From Gemmataceae bacterium (GTDB lineage Bacteria; Planctomycetota; Planctomycetia; Gemmatales; Gemmataceae): a stretch of 36,234 bases of DNA. This document shows positions 31,835 through 36,234 of the stretch, piece after piece. A program made the position numbers and the translations under genes. Numbering within the stretch: the stretch's first letter is position 1; each line of letters starts with the position of its first letter. The DNA is taken from positions 1-36,234 of the forward strand of contig JAIEPT010000186.1 of assembly GCA_019748295.1 (NCBI GenBank), read 5' to 3'. The notes beneath the pieces were generated by a model, which saw nothing but the letters and a program-made list of their open reading frames with translations, was not told the DNA's origin and did not search any database.

Positions 31835-33409
31835 ATGGGCGTAACCAGGGAGCTGGTTCGAGAACTCGACGCCGTCGGCGATTGGGGCTTGCTGACGACG
31901 GACATGGATTTGCGCGTCACCGGCTGGAATCGCTGGCTCGAACGCCACTCCGGTCGGCCGGTTTCGGAGATCGTCGGTCGGCCGCTTCTTGAGTTGTTTC
32001 CCGATTTGAGCAGCCGCGGATTCGAGCGCTACTACTCGCAGGCGTTGATCGGCCAGACGGTCGTCCTTTCTCAGCGGCTGCACAAGCACCTGATTCCGAT
32101 TCCGCTAAGGGCGTCCGCCGCGGCGGCTTTCGCCGAGATGCAGCAGTCCTGCCGTATCCTTCCGCTCACGGACAGCAATGGGATTTGCGGAACGCTCACC
32201 CTCATCGACGACGTCACCGAGCGAGTCGAATACGAAACGGCCCTGCGAGCGCGTGTTGAGGAACTGCGGGAAGCGGATCGCCGCAAGGACGAGTTTCTTG
32301 CCATGCTGGCCCATGAGCTTCGCAACCCGTTGGCGCCGATCAGCAATGCCTTGCACATTCTCAAGATGACGGCTCCCAATGAGCCTTCGATCACCGGCTC
32401 GCAAGCCATGATCGAACGGCAGGTGAAGCATCTCGTTCGCCTGGTGGACGATTTGCTGGACGTCTCCCGCGTTTCGCGAGGCAAGATCCAACTCCAGCGG
32501 ATCGCGATCGATCTGTCCACGGTAGCGCAGCAGGCGGTCGAGATGAGCCGGCCTTTGATCGACGCCCGCCGGCATCGGCTGACCGTGGAGATTCCAACTG
32601 AGCCGGTTCATGTCGATGGAGACTTCATCCGTCTCGCTCAGGTCGTGAGCAACTTGCTCAACAACGCCGCCAAGTACACCGATGAAGGCGGCGGCATCCG
32701 GCTCTCCGTCGAAGCATCCTGGGAAACGCGGGAAGCCGTAATTCGCGTGGCGGACAACGGGCGAGGCATCGATCCGGCCGCGCTGACGAGCTTGTTCGAT
32801 CTTTTCTTCCAGGTCGCTCGCACGATCGACCGGGCCGAGGGCGGGCTGGGCATCGGGCTATCGCTGGTAAAGAGCATCGCCGAGATGCATGGCGGCAAAG
32901 TTACGGCAACGAGTCGGGGCCGGGGCTACGGCGCCGAGTTCGTCGTTCGCCTTCCCCTTCTGCCGGCTCAGGCCGCTGCGGTCGGCAAAATTTCGCCGAC
33001 CGCGAAGAAAGACGCCGGCGGCAACCTGCGAGTTTTGGTGGTCGACGACAACCGCGACTCCGCGACAAGCATGGCGGCCGTGCTTCGTTTGGACGGGCAT
33101 GAACTGAAGACGGCCAGCGACGTCGTGGAAGCGGTAACTCTGGCTCAAACCTTGAAGCCCGACGTCGTCATCCTCGATATCGGTCTGCCGAAGCTCAACG
33201 GCATCGAAGTTTGCCGGCAGATACGTGCGGACGGCTTGTCCGATGCGCTGGTGATTGCGGCTACAGGCTATGGACAGGACGTCGATCGCGAAGCGTCGAC
33301 CGAAGCGGGTTTCAATCTGCACCTCATCAAGCCCGTCGATCTCGACCGCCTCCGCGGAGCCATCCGCGAATGGGGGATGCGAAAGTCGGCTGGCGGAAAA
33401 AGCAGTTAG
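31835..33409 (+). CDS. PAS-containing hybrid histidine kinase with C-terminal receiver
   Basis: A 524-residue cytoplasmic kinase. Residues about 10-130 are a PAS domain (WGLLTTDMDLRVTGWNRWLERHSG). Residues about 150-215 are HisKA with phospho-acceptor His160 (LAMLAHELRNPLAP). Residues about 255-375 are the ATPase: NLLNNAAKYT, VADNGRGID, GGLGIGLSLVKSIAEMHGG. Residues about 398-515 are a receiver with Asp404/Asp405 and phospho-acceptor Asp448 (VILDIGLPKLNG) and Lys499 (LIKPVD). It is intact and probably feeds into the same pathway. The ATG at 31835 has AAGGGA upstream. An in-frame TTG at 31796, overlapping the previous stop, is the alternative. Its TAG stop is the first codon of a dispersed repeat. 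Confidence 0.92.
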   Translation: MGVTRELVRELDAVGDWGLLTTDMDLRVTGWNRWLERHSGRPVSEIVGRPLLELFPDLSSRGFERYYSQALIGQTVVLSQRLHKHLIPIPLRASAAAAFAEMQQSCRILPLTDSNGICGTLTLIDDVTERVEYETALRARVEELREADRRKDEFLAMLAHELRNPLAPISNALHILKMTAPNEPSITGSQAMIERQVKHLVRLVDDLLDVSRVSRGKIQLQRIAIDLSTVAQQAVEMSRPLIDARRHRLTVEIPTEPVHVDGDFIRLAQVVSNLLNNAAKYTDEGGGIRLSVEASWETREAVIRVADNGRGIDPAALTSLFDLFFQVARTIDRAEGGLGIGLSLVKSIAEMHGGKVTATSRGRGYGAEFVVRLPLLPAQAAAVGKISPTAKKDAGGNLRVLVVDDNRDSATSMAAVLRLDGHELKTASDVVEAVTLAQTLKPDVVILDIGLPKLNGIEVCRQIRADGLSDALVIAATGYGQDVDREASTEAGFNLHLIKPVDLDRLRGAIREWGMRKSAGGKSS

Positions 33410-33560
33410 GCGAGCGGCAGGAGATAGTCTACCTCCCTCTCCCTCCGGGAGAGGGTTGGGGTGAGGGTGCCTTTTCTCGTCCAACGCCGCGTCGCACGCC
33501 CTCACCCCCGGCCCCTCTCCCGGAGGGAGAGGGGAGAAATGCAGGCGCCGCTCGCCTTAG
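33406..33560. repeat. Inverted pair of the TTAGGCGAGCGGC...CCCTCTCCC repeat
   Basis: The forward unit 33406-33471 starts at the hybrid kinase stop codon, with the hairpin CCCTCTCCCTCCGGGAGAGGG. The inverted unit 33509-33558 (first 49 bases identical to 233-281) ends CGCTCGCCTTA. Together they form a palindrome after the chemosensory operon and may end its transcript. Confidence 0.8.
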
Positions 33561-33586
33561 CCGCTTGACAGTCAAAGCGCCCGGGT

Positions 33587-33704
33587 CGGGTGGCACGCCC
33601 TGAACGTAGAGAAGGGCGTGGTGAAGCTTCCGAAGGCTTATTGCAAGTTGGATATGCGACAGCACCGCTTCCACACCCTTCGCTACACTCAGGGCGTGCC
33701 ACCC
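33587..33704. repeat. Inverted repeat (GGGTGGCACGCCCTGA arms) before hemF stop
   Basis: 33587-33621 (GGGTGGCACGCCCTGAACGT...) pairs with 33671-33704 (its near-inverse), with a 50-base central loop that has smaller palindromes. With the preceding repeat it fills the gap 33410-33749 between the convergent hybrid kinase and hemF. No gene is seen. Confidence 0.75.
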
Positions 33705-33749
33705 AAGCCACCCGAGTCACACCAGGGCGTTTCGAGATACGAACGGCGA

Positions 33750-34643
33750 TTAGGCTTCATTCGCCCAGTCGCGATGCTTCAGATACTCGTACAACTCCGC
33801 TTCGCGAGTGCCCGCCGAGGGATGATAGTCGTAGAGCCAGCGCACGGTCGGCGGCAGCGACATCAGAATCGATTCGATGCGCCCTCCCGTCTTCAGGCCA
33901 AAGAGCGTGCCGCGGTCGTAGATCAGATTGAATTCGACATAACGGCCGCGGCGATATTCCTGGAATGCCCGCTCGGTTTCGCCGTAAGCGTCATCTTTGC
34001 GACGCCGGGCGATGGGGAGGTACGCGTCGAGGAATGCCGGGCCGCAATCCTGCACGAAGGCGAATGTCTTCTCGAAGTCTCCTTCCAGGTAATCGAAGAA
34101 GATCCCGCCGACGCCACGCGCTTCCTGACGATGCGGCAAGAAGAAGTAGTCGTCGCACCACTTCTTGAAGCGAGCATAATCCACAGGCGCCGGATGGCGA
34201 TTGCACACGGATTGCCACGTCTTGTGAAAATGGATCACATCTTCGCGAACAGGGTAGTAGGGCGTGAGGTCGGCGCCGCCGCCGAACCAACTCTTTTCCC
34301 CTTTGCGGAGATAGCGAAAGTTCGCATGCACCGTCGGGACATTGGGGTTTCGCGGATGCAACACGAGGGAGATCCCGGTCGCGTAAAACGCGGTCCCGTC
34401 GCCGGGCACTTGCTTGGCGAACTCCGGCGACATGTCGCCATGGACCTCGGAGAAGTTGACGCCCCCTTTTTCGAAGACGTCGCCTTCCGCCAGCACGCGG
34501 GTCCGCCCGCCGCCTCCGCCTGGCCGTTCCCAGGCATCCTCGTGAAACGGCCGGCCGCCGTCGAGTTCGAGGAGAGCCGAACAGATGCGGTCTTGCAAGG
34601 AACGAAAAAACTCGGCCGCTTCGCGGGCTTCATCGATCGGCAT
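33750..34643 (-). CDS. hemF: Oxygen-dependent coproporphyrinogen III oxidase
   Basis: A 297-residue HemF that converts coproporphyrinogen III to protoporphyrinogen IX with O2 in haem synthesis; cytoplasmic and usually dimeric. Signature stretches: GGGGGRTRVLAEGDVFEKGGVN is the substrate-site region (positions about 38-59), then NPNVPTVHANFRYL, WFGGGADLTPYYP, ARGVGGIFFDYLE and EFNLIYDRGTLFGLKTGGR. The length is normal. The ATG at 34643 is chosen because the family N-terminus (EAAEFFRSLQDRIC) begins just after it; the longer frame enters the upstream gene. It implies an aerobic or microaerobic lifestyle. It lies 61 bases after the epimerase-like gene on the same strand, so they may be co-transcribed. 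Confidence 0.96.
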   Translation of the reverse strand: MPIDEAREAAEFFRSLQDRICSALLELDGGRPFHEDAWERPGGGGGRTRVLAEGDVFEKGGVNFSEVHGDMSPEFAKQVPGDGTAFYATGISLVLHPRNPNVPTVHANFRYLRKGEKSWFGGGADLTPYYPVREDVIHFHKTWQSVCNRHPAPVDYARFKKWCDDYFFLPHRQEARGVGGIFFDYLEGDFEKTFAFVQDCGPAFLDAYLPIARRRKDDAYGETERAFQEYRRGRYVEFNLIYDRGTLFGLKTGGRIESILMSLPPTVRWLYDYHPSAGTREAELYEYLKHRDWANEA

Positions 34644-34704
34644 GGCGTTTTCTCTTGGAGAGGTCGCGAAGGTCAGCGTAGGCGGTTGAAGCGAAGATGG
34701 CGAG

Positions 34705-35535
34705 TCATGTCGCACGCAGGAAGTCGATCGCCTGCCGAGCGATGCGGACTGCATCGTGGCTGTGACGGCTCAGTTCGACATGCACGCCGCCGGCGTATCC
34801 GATGTCTTCGAGAGCACGCAGGATCGGCGGAAAATCCATGTCCCCTTCGCCAAACATCAGATGATCGTGGACGCCGGGACGCATGTCTTCGATGTGGACA
34901 TTCCGCAGCCGATCGCGCCAGACGTGGATATGCTCCGCGATCGGCGTTTCGCCCGTGCAATGCAAATGCCCCACATCAAGCGTCAGGCCGAACGCCGCGT
35001 GATCGACACGTTCGGAAAGTTCCCGATAGCGCGGCATCGTGTCGATCAGCATGCCCGGTTCCGGCTCGAACGCCAGGCGAACGCCCTTCGCGGCCGCCGC
35101 ATCCGCAAGCCGCTTGCAGCCATCCGCGAGCCGCTGCATCAGGATATCCGGTGGTTCCTGGGATTCCGGAGTGCCCGACCAAAAGCTGACCGCATCGGCT
35201 TGCAGAATCGCCCCAAGATCAATGCAGCGGCGGAGGAAATCGAGACGCACGGCTCGGCGATCCGCGTCCGGGTCCAGCAACGTCGGCTGATGCTTGCGGA
35301 AGGGATCGAGCAGAAAGCGAGCGCCGGTTTCGATCACGCACCGAAGCCCGCGGCGGTCAAGTTGCCGGCGTACGGTTTCGGCTTGGTGCTGAAAATCGTC
35401 GGCATACGGGTCGAGATGATGGACATCCAGCGTGAGGGCGACGCTGACGTAGCCGAGGTCGGCCAAGATGTCGATGGCGTCGGAAAGGCGGTGGTGGGCG
35501 AAGCCGTTGGTGTTGTATCCGAAGCGAAGGGTCAC
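34705..35535 (-). CDS. Sugar phosphate isomerase/epimerase-like TIM-barrel protein
   Basis: A 276-residue xylose isomerase-like TIM barrel (AP_endonuc_2 fold). Strand motifs with metal ligands: FGYNTNGFAHHRLSDAIDIL at the N-terminus, CVIETGARFLLDP, RLAFEPEPGML (Glu ligand), FGLTLDVGHLHCTG (Asp and His), VHIEDMRPGVHDH and VHVELSRHSHD (Glu). It probably isomerises or epimerises a sugar or related small molecule using a divalent metal; the substrate cannot be told. The GTG at 35535 overlaps the stop of the NifU-like gene by 4 bases. The upstream extension in the same frame is not part of the fold. Confidence 0.85.
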   Translation of the reverse strand: MTLRFGYNTNGFAHHRLSDAIDILADLGYVSVALTLDVHHLDPYADDFQHQAETVRRQLDRRGLRCVIETGARFLLDPFRKHQPTLLDPDADRRAVRLDFLRRCIDLGAILQADAVSFWSGTPESQEPPDILMQRLADGCKRLADAAAAKGVRLAFEPEPGMLIDTMPRYRELSERVDHAAFGLTLDVGHLHCTGETPIAEHIHVWRDRLRNVHIEDMRPGVHDHLMFGEGDMDFPPILRALEDIGYAGGVHVELSRHSHDAVRIARQAIDFLRAT

Positions 35536-35762
35536 GGGACCGCCTCGATGAATTCGATTTCCGGCACATGCTTTCGCAGTTCGTGTTCGATGCCCATGAC
35601 CGCAGCCATGATCGAACTGGGGCAATTGCCGCAAACTCCGCCGAGTCGAATGCGGGCGATCCCGTCGGTCACGTCCAGAACTTCGAGTTGCGTGCCGTCC
35701 ATCTCGAGGGCGGGGCCGACATTGCTGGTCAGCGCGTCGGCTACTCGTTGCTTAAGGTCCAT
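35532..35762 (-). CDS. NifU C-terminal domain protein (Fe-S scaffold/carrier)
   Basis: A 76-residue stand-alone NifU C-terminal (Nfu-type) domain with the Fe-S-binding CxxC at Cys44 and Cys47 (GGVCGNCPSS) and the usual preceding VTDGIARIRL strand. It can hold and pass a [4Fe-4S] cluster to target proteins, working downstream of cysteine desulfurase such as that at 4473-5621. GAAGG lies 9 bases before the ATG at 35762; an in-frame ATG 8 codons upstream is an alternative. It is the first gene of the small operon with the TIM-barrel protein and probably hemF. Confidence 0.88.
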   Translation of the reverse strand: MDLKQRVADALTSNVGPALEMDGTQLEVLDVTDGIARIRLGGVCGNCPSSIMAAVMGIEHELRKHVPEIEFIEAVP

Positions 35763-36051
35763 CGGATGTAGCCTTCGCCGTTGCATGCGTTCTGCCCTTA
35801 CTATAGCAGCGGTTGGTGCGGAAACATCGAACCTGATAGTTGCGGGCAGGTCTTTTTGGTTGCGAAGAACTCGCAGGCAGGTTGGCAAGACAGGTCGAAC
35901 TCAGCTAAAACCGATCGGCCGCATCCGTCAATTCGTCCGTTCGAATGCGAACCTGCCGCCGCGGAATTGGTGTCCCTTCCCCCGATTCCTCCACTCGGCG
36001 TTGACGCCTGCGGGCGAGCCGCATAAGGTAAGATTCGTTCCAACGAACGCC

Positions 36052-36124
36052 GGGGCCGTGGCGCAATTGGGAGCGCGCTAGAATGGCATTCTAGAGGTTG
36101 AGGGTTCGATCCCCTTCGGCTCCA
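36052..36124 (+). tRNA. tRNA-Ala (anticodon GGC)
   Basis: A full 73-base cloverleaf. Acceptor GGGGCCG pairs with CGGCTCC, including the G3-U70 wobble that is the identity mark of tRNA-Ala. The D arm is GCGC/GCGC. The anticodon stem CTAGA/TCTAG encloses the loop ATGGCAT, with GGC at 36085-36087. The T arm is GAGGG-TTCGATC-CCCTT; the discriminator is A. The 3' CCA is not encoded. It reads GCC (and GCU) codons. It is followed at once by a strong terminator. Confidence 0.96.
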
Positions 36125-36127
36125 CTG

Positions 36128-36160
36128 AAACGACTTGCGTCACTAGGCGCAAGTCGTTTT
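36128..36160 (+). terminator. Rho-independent terminator of tRNA-Ala
   Basis: AAACGACTTGCG pairs with CGCAAGTCGTTT around a short loop, followed by TTTTGCTT. It starts 4 bases after the tRNA. It is a textbook intrinsic terminator and also the apparent target of the intron that begins at 36165. Confidence 0.92.
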
Positions 36161-36164
36161 GCTT

Positions 36165-36234
36165 GTGCGCCAGGCATGTTGTGTCTCAGGAGGTGCAAAT
36201 CCTCTGCGGGCGGTGATGGCCCGAACCGCAAGGC
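36165..36234 (+). mobile_element. 5' end of a group II intron, probably class IIC (cut by window end)
   Basis: From 36165 the sequence begins GTGCGCCAGGCATG, matching the bacterial group II 5' consensus GTGYG and closely resembling class IIC introns (the Oceanobacillus iheyensis intron begins GTGTGCCCGGCATG, from memory). Next comes a small GGAGGTGCAAATCC stem-loop and then CGAACCGCAAGGC, the expected start of domain I. The position, a few bases after an intrinsic terminator stem, is the classic class IIC insertion site. The rest of the ribozyme and its reverse transcriptase lie outside the window. Confidence 0.75.

Noticed and set aside
36185..36234. FMN riboswitch-like words (GGTGCAAATCC, GGGCGGTGATGGCCCG)
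   Set aside because: The conserved RFN junctions are incomplete. The GTGCGCC...GGCATG start right behind a terminator and the GAACCGCAAGGC stretch fit a group II intron much better.

Overview
The window looks like part of the chromosome of a planctomycete, probably a Gemmata-like (Gemmataceae) bacterium. This is an inference from high GC, eukaryote-like Ser/Thr kinase and FHA proteins, a PQQ-type propeller protein, a Pro/Gln-rich exported HEAT-repeat protein, and gene gaps packed with long palindromic repeats. No rRNA is present to confirm it.

Layout. 1-2000: repeats, a membrane-anchored Ser/Thr kinase and a 350-bp inverted-repeat element. 1997-5621 (minus): cysteine desulfurase, then two YkgJ-type cysteine-cluster proteins and an exported propeller protein. 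5763-9061 (plus): amino acid permease and an FHA-GAF-SpoIIE phosphatase. 9183-10217 (minus): trpS. 10580-11314 (plus): unrecognised protein with winged-helix-like ends. 11406-13683 (minus): two-gene ABC exporter. 14108-19749 (minus): 33-residue membrane peptide, exported HEAT protein, and a zinc ribbon-FHA-ABC-permease fusion. 19914-22591 (minus): ATP-dependent DNA ligase with its MBL-fold exonuclease. 22830-24018 (plus): a four-helix DUF2383-like protein and Dps, each preceded by a sigma-54-like -24/-12 element. 24555-33409 (plus): chemosensory operon cheA, cheW, soluble receptor, cheR, cheB, response regulator, CheC-type phosphatase, PAS hybrid histidine kinase. 33750-35762 (minus): hemF, a TIM-barrel epimerase-like protein and a NifU C-terminal protein. 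36052-36234: tRNA-Ala(GGC), its terminator, and the first 70 bases of a probable class IIC group II intron cut by the window edge.

The most notable result is in the chemosensory operon. Three of its eight genes are broken by frame changes while the other five, and every other gene here, are open. The receptor carries an exact 7-bp tandem duplication in its most conserved segment plus an apparent one-base loss near the C-terminus. cheB and the CheC-type gene each seem to lack one G. The operon is therefore decaying, phase-variable, or miscalled; the sequence alone cannot decide.

The second theme is at least nine families of intergenic palindromes. Several sit exactly on stop codons (cheW, hybrid kinase, ABC permease) or within 2 bp of one (propeller gene), so they may act as terminators or be mobile elements that settle at gene ends. 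The third is the intron placed directly behind the tRNA terminator, the classic class IIC insertion site.
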